DNA of 64,000 nucleotides from Alviniconcha marisindica (GCA_018857735.1 JABMCL010002109.1:36001-100000); one strand, 5' to 3'. Counted from the first letter of the stretch, positions 24,590 to 36,564 are shown. The notes: generated by a model from the sequence alone, not told the origin. Made by a program: numbers and translations.

Positions 24590-26068
24590 TGTGTGTGTGT
24601 GTGTGTGGATACTATCATATCCTCTTGGTAAATCAAATCCGACTTTAAAGTCATGTCCGTATGTCTAATAGTTTTAGTGGTTTGAACTGGATGGGATAAG
24701 AAGTAAAAGCTCAGTCTTAGTCAAGCCACTGCCAGCAGCTAACAGGACATTGTAGCAGTGATTTGTATGTGTAATAATCCATGGCAGACAAGATTTCATC
24801 TGTATTGAGCATGAGGAGGGTGCAGTGCAGATGATGCTATATGTTTGTTGAGGCTTTGGCTGACTGTTGGGACTGCTGGATGCCTATTGAAAGTCTATCT
24901 CAAACTGAAGACTCGGGGAGCATTTTCAGTTACAAAACACACTCGTTGAGGCTTTGGCTGACTGTTGGGACTGGATGCCTATTGAGAGTCTATCTCAGAC
25001 TGAAGACTAAGGAGCATTTTCAGTTACAAAACACACTTGGTGCTCCCATTATTGAGGGACCTGTCTTTTGAAGAATTGTGTGTGCATCTGAGATATTTTG
25101 TTCCGGAGAAGCTTTGGTGTGCAGATTTGGGTTTGTTTGGTGTGTGATTATCAGGAGTGTTGTGTGAAATGCTGGGCTTGCTTTGTGGAGAAGATTCAAG
25201 ATGAGGTGGCAGGGAGAGTGTAAGCTTTGGTGTCTACGAATTGCCGTTTGGGGGTGGGGGTGGGGGGGGGGGGGGGTCATTGGTGTATCCTGATGCAGTC
25301 CAGAGAGTACAAAAGATGTTTACTGTGTCAGTACATGTACATCGTTCTGTCTGTCTGTCAGTGAGAGGGGATGTCTTGCCATGCAAGGTGAGGTGTGTGT
25401 GTGTAAAGCATACTTCATTGTTCTGGTTGGGAATATTCCCATGGGAAACTCACTTTCATTGGTAATGTTATGATTATTGGATTAGTGATACAGTTCAGTT
25501 GCAGCGCTTTTGAATTGCTCTGCATGGTGGCTCACCGCAGAGCAAGGTAGTCCTCAATCTGTACAGCTGCTTACTGTGTTTGGATGGATGCTTCAGAGCT
25601 TTCAGTGCTAACATGTCTTTATTAGCACTGGCAAGCCAGTGGTGTGGAAATCATGTACAGCGCATGACAGTTGAACTGGCTTTTGCACCCCCCCACCCCC
25701 CACCCCCCCAAACCACTACCACCACCACGTGCCCCCTGGTGTGACTTTCATGATTGAAACAATAGGGTTGAAGCTGGGCCTCGTTATATCATGGGATTTA
25801 TGGTCAAATACTTGGTTGTGTGGTCAGTTTTCAAATTTGTGTTCTAATGTGTTTTTTGTTATGGTGAGACTGAGAGGTACTTCACATGTTAGCGCTCTTC
25901 ACAACAGACACCTGCTCAGAAAGTTCTGTCTTTGAATGGATTTTTAGAATTTGAGATCCTTGATAGCGAGTGGTATGTATAAGAACCAATGGGTAATAAT
26001 ACTTGTCACATACAAAGAAATGAGACAATGGTCTTGTATTTGACATGGTACACCCGTTTTTGCTGCAG
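24590..26068. other. Spacer between Z-II.1 and Z-II.2
   Basis: It holds a two-copy direct duplication (24847-25036), a short (GT)n at 24590-24608, a G-run at about 25252-25276 and a C-rich stretch near 25686-25710. No coding exon is supported. Confidence 0.55.
24847..25036 (+). repeat. Two-copy direct duplication, about 95-base unit
   Basis: Copies start at about 24847 and 24945, both opening GTTGAGGCTTTGGCTGACTG and both ending in CATTTTCAGTTACAAAACAC. The few differences suggest a fairly recent event. Confidence 0.85.
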
Positions 26069-26445
26069 CCTCCAGAGGACAGTTTGGCAGGTTTGATAAC
26101 CCAGTCCCTTCAACACATGCCACAAAGGACTACTTCCATCACGGAGGTGACGACACACAAGTCAGTGATGAGGGTGTGGAAGTGTCGGCTCTTGCTCTTA
26201 GTCAGCACATTCTAGAGAAAGGAGTAGGCAAAAACCACCGGTGCATGGTGTGTCAGCGCCGTCACAGCCAGTACCTGAGAGATCACCCAGGAACCCACCC
26301 CAACAGCAACCCTTTCAAGCGAAGCAAAACCTCATTTCGTTGCACTTTGTGCAAGGTCTACCTTTGTGCACAGGAGGAGCGTCAGTGTTGGTGGATTTGG
26401 CATCAGACTCAAATCAGTCCAACCGGGACTTCGTCATCAGTTTGA
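26069..26445 (+). CDS. Alternative terminal exon Z-II.2: Cys-rich ribbon ending C-W-W-x-W-H
   Basis: Acceptor GTTTTTGCTGCAG ends at 26068; the end is 125 residues. The longer linker (1-46) is Asp/His/Gly-rich. HILEKGVGKNHRC leads to cysteines 59, 62, 92, 95, 100, 107 and His112, with the NPFKRSKT segment before the second CxxC. The ribbon is close to Z-II.1 while the linkers do not align. A short Ser/Thr tail follows. Confidence 0.82.
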
Positions 26446-26732
26446 ATATGGATAAAGGACATCTCTCTTCACTGTTTAGGCAAAAATAAGCTTGAGCACC
26501 ACTGTTAGCAGGAAGTTGCTGACGGATGTGTCATTAACAGGGCATTATCGTTATTCAGTCAAGTAAGTGGGCAAGCAATCAGATGTCTAATGTGAAGTGC
26601 ATCAAATCCATACACATGCTATGCTTGTTTCTCATAATGGTGAATTGTCTGTAAGAATGCAAAAGCTGGCAGTGACATGACTGTGTCCATGCTGACCAGT
26701 CTTTGCCTGCACAGTAAGTTGACAAACAGAAT

Positions 26733-26766
<34 letters not shown>
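26733..26766 (+). repeat. Poly-G run
   Basis: 34 consecutive G; on transcription it could form G-quadruplex structure. Length may also be affected by assembly or sequencing error. Confidence 0.9.
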
Positions 26767-26767
<1 letters not shown>

Positions 26768-26903
26768 GATAAGCTGTTAATAGCCTAATCCAACTTACGT
26801 TGCTTTTTTGTTGTTGTAATTTTAGACAACACTCATACAGACATGGAGTGACAGTAGGTCATCGCTGGTTTTAGTTGCTAGTGCAATCCCAGAGATGATT
26901 TCA

Positions 26904-26904
<1 letters not shown>

Positions 26905-26975
<71 letters not shown>
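26905..26975 (+). repeat. (CA)n microsatellite
   Basis: About 35 CA units, 125 bases upstream of the Z-II.3 acceptor. Confidence 0.95.
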
Positions 26976-26978
<3 letters not shown>

Positions 26979-27100
26979 CAACCAACCACAGAACAGGAAA
27001 TAGCAACAGCTAATTAATGCAAATATGATAATGAGTTCCGTTACTTGTAATATCAATATTGGTTTGTGGCAGTTGACATAGACTTGGTTTTCCCCTTCAG

Positions 27101-27390
27101 CAACCTCTTTAGCACATGGTGGATACCAAGACTCCTCACAGCAAAACGCAATGACAGTGATGCCACATCCGATCAAGGAAGACCAGCACCTTTTGGAAAG
27201 GGGCGAGGGTTTGAATCATCGGTGTGTGGTGTGTGAACGCAAGCACACTATGTTCCAGAAAGAGTGCCCACCTGGAACCCCTAATCCATTCAAGCGGAAG
27301 AAGACACGGTATCGTTGTGCTGCCTGTAAAGTATACTTGTGCACACTCAAAGACCGTCAGTGTTGGTGGCTTTGGCATCAAGGAAACTAG
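27101..27390 (+). CDS. Alternative terminal exon Z-II.3: Cys-rich ribbon ending C-W-W-x-W-H
   Basis: Acceptor GGTTTTCCCCTTCAG ends at 27100; the end is 96 residues. HLLERGEGLNHRC precedes cysteines 42, 45, 73, 76, 81, 88 and His93. The inter-CxxC loop is two residues shorter than in its relatives and has an additional Cys56. NPFKRKKT and VYLC are conserved. It ends two residues after W-H-Q, so the ribbon is the C-terminus. ATTAAA at 27405-27410, 14 bases after the stop, is a possible poly(A) signal. Confidence 0.83.
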
Positions 27391-27404
27391 AAATTTTGGT
27401 TGTC

Positions 27405-27410
27405 ATTAAA
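27405..27410 (+). promoter_or_regulatory. Candidate poly(A) signal ATTAAA for Z-II.3
   Basis: Common variant hexamer 14 bases past the stop and well before the Z-II.4 acceptor. Confidence 0.35.
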
Positions 27411-27675
27411 AGATGTTGAACTTTCAATCATGATCATCTTACTTCTTAGCTGTTTTTGTGTGTTGTGTAAATGAACAGAAAGGGACATTAAAATGAGTTT
27501 CCACTGCATCACAACCCATTGGGGTATTTGTATTTAATCTGCATTGGCTGGCATAATTGAAGTAAACCGTCTTAATATCTTACCAAGAAAACCTAAATTT
27601 CACATAGAGTGGCAATTTTACATGTATATATATGACAAATAAGCATAGTATTTTTTATGTGTTGGTTTTTACCAG

Positions 27676-27992
27676 TGATGTCCGCTGCCTTTCACCTGCC
27701 CGAATTTGGAAGCCAAGGAGATTCAGAGCAACATTTGGGAGCACTCCTTTCCAAGAACCCTTTCCCCACTCCCTCCATCATGCATATTAAGGAGAGAGGT
27801 GAAGGTGGGAACCACCGCTGTGTGGTGTGCGAACGCAGGCACTACAGCTATGCCAGGGACCACCCTGGTGTCACAGAGAGCACCAATCCTTTCAAACGTC
27901 GAAAGACATGGTTCAGATGCAGTGCGTGTCGGGTGTATTTATGTGCAAAGAAGGAGAGGTCCTGCTGGTCAGCTTGGCATGATGAAAGATGA
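27676..27992 (+). CDS. Alternative terminal exon Z-II.4: Cys-rich ribbon ending C-W-x-x-W-H
   Basis: Acceptor GTTGGTTTTTACCAG ends at 27675; the end is 105 residues. HIKERGEGGNHRC opens the module; cysteines 49, 52, 82, 85, 90, 97 and His102. The second Trp of the CWW motif is Ser here (C-W-S-A-W-H). It is the last of four neighbouring Z-II exons. The 285-base gap to Z-II.3 holds no other feature. Confidence 0.83.
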
Positions 27993-28408
27993 CATGACTG
28001 GGAAGAGGCTAAGAAGAGGAAATGTTTTTTGGCAATTCAAACAGATCATGTTCTTCTCAGAGCTAGTGATTTGGCAGCTCGAAAAGATAAAAGTCGGTTA
28101 CTAGTTAGCAACTAAATTTAGGCTACCCCAGCAGTGAACACTTACTGTTTCATTGAACTGCACTGCAAATCAAGAAATTTTAGGTTCACCCACTGTATGG
28201 TTTATCTGAGGCAAGAGCATTGCGTGTGTTAGACTAACTTGCACAGAACATATCAACATGGTATTTGTTCATTGTAAAACAAGGTATTACAGTGTTATAC
28301 AAATGTATAGTTGGGATTTTTATGAGTTGACATTAGTATTTATCTTGCCGACTTGAAATGGCACTTTTGATTGTTTTAGAATTTGCTCAGTTTGTAATGT
28401 TTCTACTT

Positions 28409-28501
<93 letters not shown>

Positions 28502-30173
28502 TATGGGTCTGTGACATTAATTTTTTTTTGGCTTTCACAGAAAAAGGTATATAATGATCAGTGTACAGGTAGCATTGGCTTTATGTTGGAGATGTAACTC
28601 GTAAGCAAGATTATTAAAAACGTGCATGATAATAACTCCATCACAGTCACTACTTTCAGACCAGTGACTGTGACCTAATGTTGGGTCATTGGGGTGTCAG
28701 AAACTGACACTGCATGTGCTTACTTTTCAAAGGAAGGTCAGATTTTAGCATCACTGTCACATGGGCAAAATAGGCACAGAATATTTTTATGACATTGGCA
28801 TGATCTTAAGGGAATAAATCAATGCTTCTTGGCTCAGAAACAGGCACGCAGGCACACACACACACACACACACACATACACCTACAGCATGCAATATTGG
28901 CATCTTGTGGAGACTGTGACATTAGTTAAACTTTAGGTTATGACATTATTTGATAACCCCTATTTAGATGACACTTTTATACCAGTCTTGATGACTGATA
29001 AGTTTTAATGTCTACTGTGTCAGAATGATAATACTGAAAGTGGTCATTTTTAGCAAGGTGTTGTACAGTTGTGTTCAATTTACTTCAGACTTTGTATGGC
29101 TGTTATGGACATGGTCATGTGCATACTATCTTCAGTGTGCAAGGATAGATTTAGGGGAGCTGTGCGAGACCCGTTTTTTGCCTCAGAAAGAACCATGATG
29201 TTTTTGTGGATGCTGTTTAAATGAGATGTGCTAGTCATTGTGATGGTAACCCCCATCAAGGTTTAAGTGTGCTCAGTGGTTTGGCTGATTTGGCTGATTT
29301 TGAAGTTTGATTTAAAAAATAGAAAAAAGGGGGTTGGGTAGGTGGGTTAATTGAGCATGTACTCTTCATTTTAAACTGACACTTTCTGATGTTTCATGGT
29401 ACCCCCATTCTTTAGAGTAGATTGATAAGGCCAAAATACACAAGCCGTCTTGCCTGTATGGGTAAGAGTAGTATGGCACAATCTTCTAAACAAATTGGGT
29501 GTCACTGGTAACCCAGTGTGGTTGACTGGGCTCAAAGCGCCAATTAACTAACTGTGCAGCTAATACGCCCACCAAAAGAGGAGAACTTGCACATTTGAGT
29601 CCCATAATATGTAAATACTGTAGCCAGTCAGATTCACACCTGTGTTGGCGCAAGTTTGGATGACCTGCAGTTGAGTAGATTATTTATCCCCTTTACCTCG
29701 GTTGAAATTTCTTTCCGTATGTCTGCATAATACCGTTGTCTTGTGGTATTTTGAACACCCTGTTTATTAGATCAATAGTTGCAGTGGCAGGCTTTTTCCT
29801 TGCTGTGCTTTCTGTCTGAAGGTAACTGGTTTTGAAAACCAAGGGGTGCTGTGTATTGCCAGTTTGACCGACAGTCGTAACTTGTTAGGGTCAGTGTGTT
29901 TCAGCCTGATTGGCGGGAGTCACTCAGGTACCTCACATGTATGGGGAACACGGCTGCTGTATCTTGGCCTTCAGGCATATTTGGTTATTTAATACCTTCT
30001 TACAGAGTCAGTAAGTGTTTTGCGGGTTACAGGAAAAGATGCCCAGTTCAGCTGTTTGCTGAAAATTTACCATGGTGCCGGGTGTTTTTGAATTGTACAC
30101 TGTTCATCAGTTTTTGCTAAACTTACATCACATTGAAACGTGAAAGTGTAAGTTGTGTCTTTTCTGTTCGCAG
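27993..30173. other. Spacer between Z-II.4 and B4
   Basis: Contains a compound (GT)n(GA)n tract (28411-28501) and a short (CA)n near 28855-28877. No phase-compatible cassette was found in 2.2 kb. Confidence 0.55.
28411..28501 (+). repeat. (GT)n(GA)n compound microsatellite
   Basis: About 36 GT units followed by about 9 GA units. Confidence 0.95.
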
Positions 30174-30385
30174 TGCTTTCTGAGGCAGAGCTGAGGCTTC
30201 TTCTTAGAAGACAGAAGAATGCTATGCATGCCCGGCTGTATAGACAGAGGGTGAAACAGTCTGAGGAAAGGCATCAAGTGTTTAGAGAGAGGGCCAAAGA
30301 GCGGCAAAGACGTTACAATGAAAGACAGAAACAGATGAGAAACCTTTTGCACCAAAATCATTACCCGGGTTCGCACCCAGACTAG
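30174..30385 (+). CDS. Alternative terminal exon B4: basic-helix (bZIP-basic-like) module
   Basis: Acceptor TTTTCTGTTCGCAG ends at 30173; the end is 70 residues, almost all one charged helix. RRQKNAMHARLYRQRVKQSE (12-31) is followed by RERAKERQRRYNERQKQM (38-55). The N-A-x3-A-R-L-Y-R-x-R block resembles a bZIP basic region, but a leucine heptad does not follow. It is very close to B5 (shared RLYR, RVKQSEE, RRY-x-ER), marking a recent duplication. It lacks the long linker of B1-B3, so the helix starts almost at the splice junction. AATAAA at 30654-30659 follows. Confidence 0.82.
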
Positions 30386-30534
30386 CGCTTATTTTGTTGG
30401 GCTTGTGGAATTTTTGTATTTTCATTTTTTTTGGCTGGTATTGCATAATGACAGTTGTAGACACTTACAAGTGTTCACTAATATTGAAGTAATCAGGAGT
30501 AAATGGATGTTGTGCCTTTGTGTGCTACTTCTTT

Positions 30535-30562
30535 CCCCCCCCCCCCCCCCCCCCCCCCCCCC
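30535..30562 (+). repeat. Poly-C run
   Basis: 28 consecutive C in the 3' part of the probable B4 terminal exon. Confidence 0.9.
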
Positions 30563-30653
30563 GCCTGCCCCCAATCGCCTGTGCATTAATTATTCTTTTT
30601 GTGATATGCTTTTTCTCTCATGTATTTGTGATGTTAATGGTTGACGGTAAGTG

Positions 30654-30659
30654 AATAAA
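30654..30659 (+). promoter_or_regulatory. Candidate poly(A) signal AATAAA for B4
   Basis: About 270 bases after the B4 stop. Confidence 0.4.
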
Positions 30660-30909
30660 AGTGTTCCAAAATCACCAAATGTAGTTGTAAGTGTGAAGTT
30701 GGTGCAAAACAAAGTGGAGAAAGGAATGTGTGAATGGATGTGAGAAAGATGGTATGGTACGGTTTACATAAGTGAATTTCAGTTATTTCTCAATTATGAT
30801 TAAAAGTTTAAAATCCTTGCTTGACCAGCACAGCATTATATACATGCATTACTTGTACATCATTTAGCCAGACCGAGATTTTTTAATTTTTTAGAAGCTC
30901 ATGTTAAAA

Positions 30910-30911
30910 CA

Positions 30912-30971
<60 letters not shown>
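30910..30971 (+). repeat. (CA)n microsatellite
   Basis: About 30 CA units with one CCA interruption near the start, 60 bases before the foldback element. Confidence 0.95.
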
Positions 30972-30976
<5 letters not shown>

Positions 30977-31030
30977 ATGCACAGCAACATCGCTGAGCCA
31001 GGTTTGGTTGTCAGTTGAGTAATGAGTGAG

Positions 31031-31356
31031 GTTGACAAAATAGAACTGATAAAGGGAAATTACTCACCAACACAAGGAAACAATAGTACACAAGTGCAAG
31101 GAAACAATAGTACACAAATTGACTTCTTAGGGTGTAAGAAGAGAGAACAAAAGAAGAAGGAAGCAAAGAACAGAGCAGAGAAGGAGCTGATGAGCAGTTT
31201 TGTACATCAGCTCCTTCTCGTCTGTCCTCTTCTTTGCTTGCTTCTTTTGTTGTATGTGCATCTTCTTGCACCCGAAGAAGACAATTTCTGTACTGTTGAA
31301 ACAATTTCGTCACATTGGTGAGTACATTTCCCTAAATCTGTTCTATTTTGGCAGCT
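31031..31356. mobile_element. Foldback (long inverted repeat) element, MITE-like
   Basis: Two arms of about 155-160 bases (31031-31192 and 31205-31356) are imperfect reverse complements around a 12-base loop (AGCAGTTTTGTA). The innermost pairing is AGAAGGAGCTGATG with CATCAGCTCCTTCT. Outer matches include GACAAAATAGAAC against GTTCTATTTTGGC and a pair around TACTCACCAA/TTGGTGAGTA. The left arm has an internal duplication of a 20-base piece (AAGGAAACAATAGTACACAA). There is no coding capacity for a transposase. I infer a non-autonomous foldback/MITE element; target-site duplications are not obvious. Confidence 0.75.
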
Positions 31357-32190
31357 GAGTGTTAAAATTCACTGAGATTTTGAGGATGATGGTGATCCAC
31401 ACTGAAGTAACACAAAAGTACAGGCATTGTAACTTTTAATAAATAAAATGTACCACATGTCACACACTTGATTCCTTTATCTTCCCTCTTGCCCCCCTCC
31501 TCTTTCAATTCCCGTGAACCACAATCTTCATCAAACAGCTGGATGGGTTATCAGGTTAGCTCACCTTGCCCAGTGACATGGGAAGCCATTAGCACATCTG
31601 ATCTAAGCCATTGGTGCATCTGATCTTAAATCCAATTTTTAGGACTGTAGCCACTTCAAGATTACATATCAGTAAAAAAAGAAATACTTTGACCAAAGAA
31701 GAATCTAGACATATTCTACTGAATGTGATGGGTATCAAAAGGATGAAAGACATGTCAGTATACAGACGTGCACCACAGCCTTGGCATTAAGATACACAAA
31801 GCAGCGTGTGTGCGTGCACATACGCTTAATGAAAGTATTCTGAGCAGAGAAATGTGTATCTGGGAAGTAAATTTCAACATGAAGACATTCGCTTGAACGT
31901 GCCTCATGGATTTCTTTGTTTTGACGTTGATGCCTTGCTTTACCGGTAAAGCATGTGGTGTATGATTTTCGCTTAGCCCTGATATGACCTTTGCAGTTGA
32001 CCTGGGTTTTATCATGTAACTGCTGTACATCAGTTTTACTGAAACGCATCGAAAAGTATCCGCTGCATGTACGGACATCTTCAGAAACCGCTATTCAGTG
32101 GCAAGTCCATGCAGACGTTTATAATCACATGCTCCGTTTCCCCAGTTGGGGCATTCAGGGGCATTTAGTAGGGGGGAAAAGAGAATAAAG

Positions 32191-32193
<3 letters not shown>

Positions 32194-32258
<65 letters not shown>
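32194..32258 (+). repeat. (CA)n microsatellite
   Basis: About 32 CA units. Confidence 0.95.
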
Positions 32259-32261
<3 letters not shown>

Positions 32262-34044
32262 GCACAGATGCACGCACACATGCAGTTAAAGCAGAAAGCA
32301 CAACACATAAGGGTACAACTTATAAAAGAAGATGGGAAATTGGAAGAAAGGTGCGACAATATCTTTGGCATTCAAGACAGGTCGGAAGGGGTATTAAAAA
32401 AACCCGTTGGATAATAGAAATTGTTCATGGCAGGCTTTGCTGTTGTGGATTCACACAGACTTGACAAAGGTGAATAACACAATACACCTAAGTGAAAACA
32501 TTCCATCAGAACTATTTTGAGTTTGGACACTTTGAGACCCTGGAAGAGTTACTGCAGTGGAACACTAATGGCCTCCAGTGGAATTTGTGCCAGTGCAGAT
32601 TGTTCAACTTTAAGTAAATGCTGACCAGAGAAACTTGGGCGCTTCCCTCCATGACACACCTGTACAGGTATAATAACTTTTTGTACTTTTTTTCCTTTTT
32701 CTTGTTTACCTATTTATCTGTTCTAGTGTGTGCATGCGCGCGTGTGTGTGGCAGTCGAAACTAGCAGGTAGAATGTTCACTAATGAGAATATTGGATAAT
32801 GACAATGTATTATTATTTTTCTTCTGTTTTATGTATGCAATGAAAAAAGGTAATTATTGCCAGCTTGTGTTTCTGTTGAAAAAAGTATACATTCTTGATC
32901 CTTTCAGAATATTGGGTTTACAAGAAGAGTGAATTAAAGCCACTCGCATTTAGAGAAATTGTTACAAAACGCAGGCTCAGTTATAGCTAAGTGTACTCTG
33001 TACATTATGGCTTTGTGAAGACCCATACTTTTTACGCAGGCGCAATTCCGCAGTCGTCACAGACCGATAGCGTAGGGGCTGTAGATCAACTCGAAGGACT
33101 GTGAAGATTAGCGCCCAGTCAACTGTGTATAGGGTGAAACATGCAGTGTGAAACATTCAAAGGGAAGTGCAAATGCATAAAGAGTTTATAGGGGTAGAAT
33201 ATCTACATATACATGATGAATTACAGAAAAATATCACTGCTCCAAGGATTGTCATCCAGAATGGGAAAATGCATCTTTCTGGTGCTGCTTTGAAATTAAG
33301 CTACGGTCGCCTTGTATGAAAATAAATGCAAAGCTGAGGTTATCAAACAAAGCTTTAAATAATCTCTTTAACCAGTATTCAGGAGAGAGAGAGAGCACAT
33401 ATGGGATTTTCCCCATACCCATAAATGTGTAAATTACTCCGTACACGACACACTCATGCAAAGCAGTTTGGTGTGATCTTTTGTCTGCATTTGGCAATTC
33501 TACAAAGTTTAAATTCTTCAGATAAGAACCTGCTAATCTTTCTAATGCAAATGTGACCAGGAAAAATGACAAGGTCGTCAAAAATGATACGCACTGATGG
33601 AGCTCAATAAAATCTGTAATTATACAAAAATTGATTGAAAGGCTGATTGTTACATAAACTTGTTGCTTTTCATGCAAGTCAAAAAATTATTTGTTACGAT
33701 CGTTTTTTTAATTTTTGTGAAACTGTTTTAAGTTGATGCATGCAATCCATTTTTGGTTTTTACTCCGGTTGCAGAGGGAGGTGAATCTGGAAGCCTTTAG
33801 ACCAATGTGCTTGCACCGTTGGCGGCAACAGATCTATACTGTCCGTTCTGTACATCTGTTTCACAAAGTCGATGTAATTTTGACAAGATTGGAAACACAT
33901 TTTTTCTTCACCTCATTGGAAGATATAATTATCATAATAGATTAATAACCATGCGCGTGATGTTGATTTCAATAGCTTGGTCATACATCTCACAGTCCCC
34001 CTCTGTATAATCGCTGATAATCTGTTCTTTGTTTTTGTTTGCAG

Positions 34045-34268
34045 TATTTGATGCTCGAAGCAAGCTTGAGGCACTCAGAAGAAGGAATGCTGCTAAATCT
34101 CGTTTATACAGAGCGAGGGTGAAGCAGTCGGAAGAAAAGTACAAGAAAGCGTTGGAGGCCGCTGCTGTTCGCAACAGACGATACCGTGAAAGGAAAAGAG
34201 AAATGAAAGAACAGTATGAACTTGCAAAGCGTTTTTACGAAGACAATTTGGATGTGGAATTGTTGTGA
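34045..34268 (+). CDS. Alternative terminal exon B5: basic-helix (bZIP-basic-like) module
   Basis: Acceptor TTTTTGTTTGCAG ends at 34044; the end is 74 residues. RRRNAAKSRLYRARVKQSEE (12-31) has the bZIP-type N-x7-R core (N15, R23) with flanking basics. The second block RNRRYRERKREMKE (43-56) is also basic, and the tail YELAKRFYEDNLDVELL is acidic/hydrophobic. It is the close relative of B4. Leucines do not fall in a clean heptad, so dimerisation through a zipper is unlikely; DNA binding is inferred from the basic region. Confidence 0.83.
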
Positions 34269-34843
34269 CAGGAAGAAGTGTTATGGTGGTACTCTACAAG
34301 ATTGCGGTTTAAGCTGAATATATATTAACAAACAACAACAGCAACACATGCACTTGCACGTATGCATACATGCAGGAATGAACGTTAGTCTCCGCCTTTG
34401 CCCTCTGAAGTGTGTTCAAGTGCGGCCATAATGCTTCAGGGTGTAGTTCTTTTTGTTTGTTTGTTTGTTTGTTGCTTTCTTTCTTTCCTTCCTTCTTTCC
34501 AAAGTTTCTTTGTTAATAAAAAAATATATAAAATCCCCCCCCCCCCCCCCCCCCGTTGGAGTCACGTGATGAAGGCGACTGTGACATTAAATTCTGTACT
34601 CAAACCAGTTGCAAAATGTATTCTCTAATCTGACAGAAAATGTAGATGGAGGTTAGTGTGGACAGCTTGAAAAACAAAAAGAAAGTTTTGAAGTTAAAGA
34701 AAGCACAGCATTATTTGAAGGGGAAAACGAAAATGATTTAAGAGGATCTGCAGTGATGTGGCATAGCGCAGTGTTTAGAGTTTCACACGTTGGCAAGCAC
34801 CGTGCACGCACCTGGCTGCACACTCATCACACTCATGCACGCA

Positions 34844-34889
<46 letters not shown>
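34844..34889 (+). repeat. (GA)n microsatellite
   Basis: Slightly interrupted GA tract. Confidence 0.9.
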
Positions 34890-34894
<5 letters not shown>

Positions 34895-35539
34895 GCAGGC
34901 ATTCAGTTCACCTATTTTGTTGTCAGTCGTGTCTTCTGAGGTGCTTTAAAAACTGTTACCGGTCAGTGATGTTCAGTTTTACCAAGGGACTTGGGGAGAA
35001 GTATAAACTGATGTTTCGTGAATACACAGCTAACTGGGATAAAAAAGAATGCAATCAAAGACATAAATCGCGATGTGATTGTTCTTGGTTCTTGTAATTT
35101 TTGTGTGTGGATCGGTTGATACCGAGAGATTGATGATTATTTGAGATCCGAAAGACTGAATGCTTGTTGATGATATTACCATTGTGGTTTAAGATTAGGG
35201 TTGTTGTATCACATTGGCACAGGGACTGTTCGTGTTTCTCTCTCTCTCCCCCCCCCCCCCCCCCCCCTTTTATTTTTATTTTTTAGTGTGCTTAATTTTG
35301 GGGTGGAAAGAAACCAAATGTCTTTACATTTGTGGTTGCCTTTGTAGAGAAAGGAATGTTTAATTGTGATTTATTTGTGATTGTGAAAGACGACCTGTAA
35401 CACAGCTTTTCTTCATTGATGAATTAAATCCTAAATGGGTCAACTCTTTTAAGTTTATATTCCAGACATGCCATACACATGAACACAGTGTGCTTATAGA
35501 GTACGATGAGATTGTACTCTCTAGAGTATAAGATCAGAG

Positions 35540-35540
<1 letters not shown>

Positions 35541-35614
<74 letters not shown>
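35541..35614 (+). repeat. (CA)n microsatellite
   Basis: About 37 CA units, followed by an A/C-rich stretch to about 35715. Confidence 0.95.
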
Positions 35615-35616
<2 letters not shown>

Positions 35617-36564
35617 GCAAAAAACAAAACCCAAAGCAACAATCCGACGAAACCAAATAAGAACAGCAGCAGAAAAACAAACCAAAACAAGACACCACCA
35701 CCACCAACAACAACAAAAGTACAACAAAGTGAAGCAGAACTTAAGTTTGTGAAAAGTATGACAAACCAGTTGTCATCTGATCAGGTGTCAGTCTGTGCCG
35801 GAAATACCTCATCAAGACACAAGAATGATGTACTCAGCTGAATTGGCTTTCCCCAAGGGAGTTGGTCTGCATCTTATGTTGGACATTTTCAAAGCATGGT
35901 GAAAGTTTACTGTAGAAGCTGCAACAGGCAGTAACCGAAACTGCACAAGAAAGAAAAGGAAAAGTCATGTGAAGTTGCTTACGCATAGTAGGTACACTTT
36001 CTTTAAGGAAGACTTGGTTTCGGGAAATTACTGTTGTGGTCTCCCATTTGAAGGATGTTCTTAAAGTATTTGTGGCCCAACAGTTTCAAAAAGAAATGGA
36101 AACTAAAGACAAAACCGACAAAACGTGCACACGCGCACACACATTCTTTCACACACGGAGGGAAAGAAAGGTCAAAAGTGTGTGTTGCAAGCAGAAGAGG
36201 GAATTGTTATGCAAGCATACCAAAGAAAGATTTTTATATTTTTATGTCGTCCATGCAACGGCTCCCCGCCCTCTCTTTTTGTTTTGTTTTGCTGGTCACT
36301 TGGAGTGAGCTGTTTTGATAGGTTCTGGTCGGTTCTCAATAGTTAAGAAAACTGAAAACTCCACCCACGCAACAAGCACAAAGAATGTTGCTAACAGAAG
36401 CCACAAATGGATGACAGGGACAGTTTAAGTATCGCTTTGGTGTGGGTCGCGTCAGTGCTAATGGCTGAGTTGAGAGGAAAAGCAAACATGAGAAACGTAG
36501 CAGTGTGTCACCCAATTCTTTGGACTCTGGAAGTCATTGTAACTTTGGGTTTACTATGTTCCAG

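Larger units (their letters stand above)
26446..27100. other. Spacer with poly-G and (CA)n tracts
   Basis: It contains a 34-base poly-G run (26733-26766) and a 71-base (CA)n tract (26905-26975). No coding signal. Confidence 0.7.
30386..34044. other. Spacer between B4 and B5
   Basis: This 3.7 kb carries (CA)n tracts at 30910-30971 and 32194-32258 and a foldback element at 31031-31356. Open frames on either strand are low-complexity or created by the foldback symmetry. An acceptor-like CCGGTTGCAG at 33774 leads to a stop after eight codons in the required frame. Confidence 0.6.
34269..36564. other. Spacer between the B and psq groups
   Basis: It contains a C-run (34536-34554), a (GA)n tract (34844-34889), a CT/C-run (about 35238-35267) and a (CA)n tract (35541-35614). 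No supported exon; frames across the CA tract are low-complexity. Confidence 0.6.

Noticed and set aside
13435..28000. Intact or broken PiggyBac transposase genes
   Set aside because: No DDE catalytic region or terminal repeats are seen near any ribbon exon; each ribbon is alone and in phase with the shared exons.
33775..33800. Acceptor CCGGTTGCAG upstream of B5
   Set aside because: A stop follows after eight codons in the required frame.
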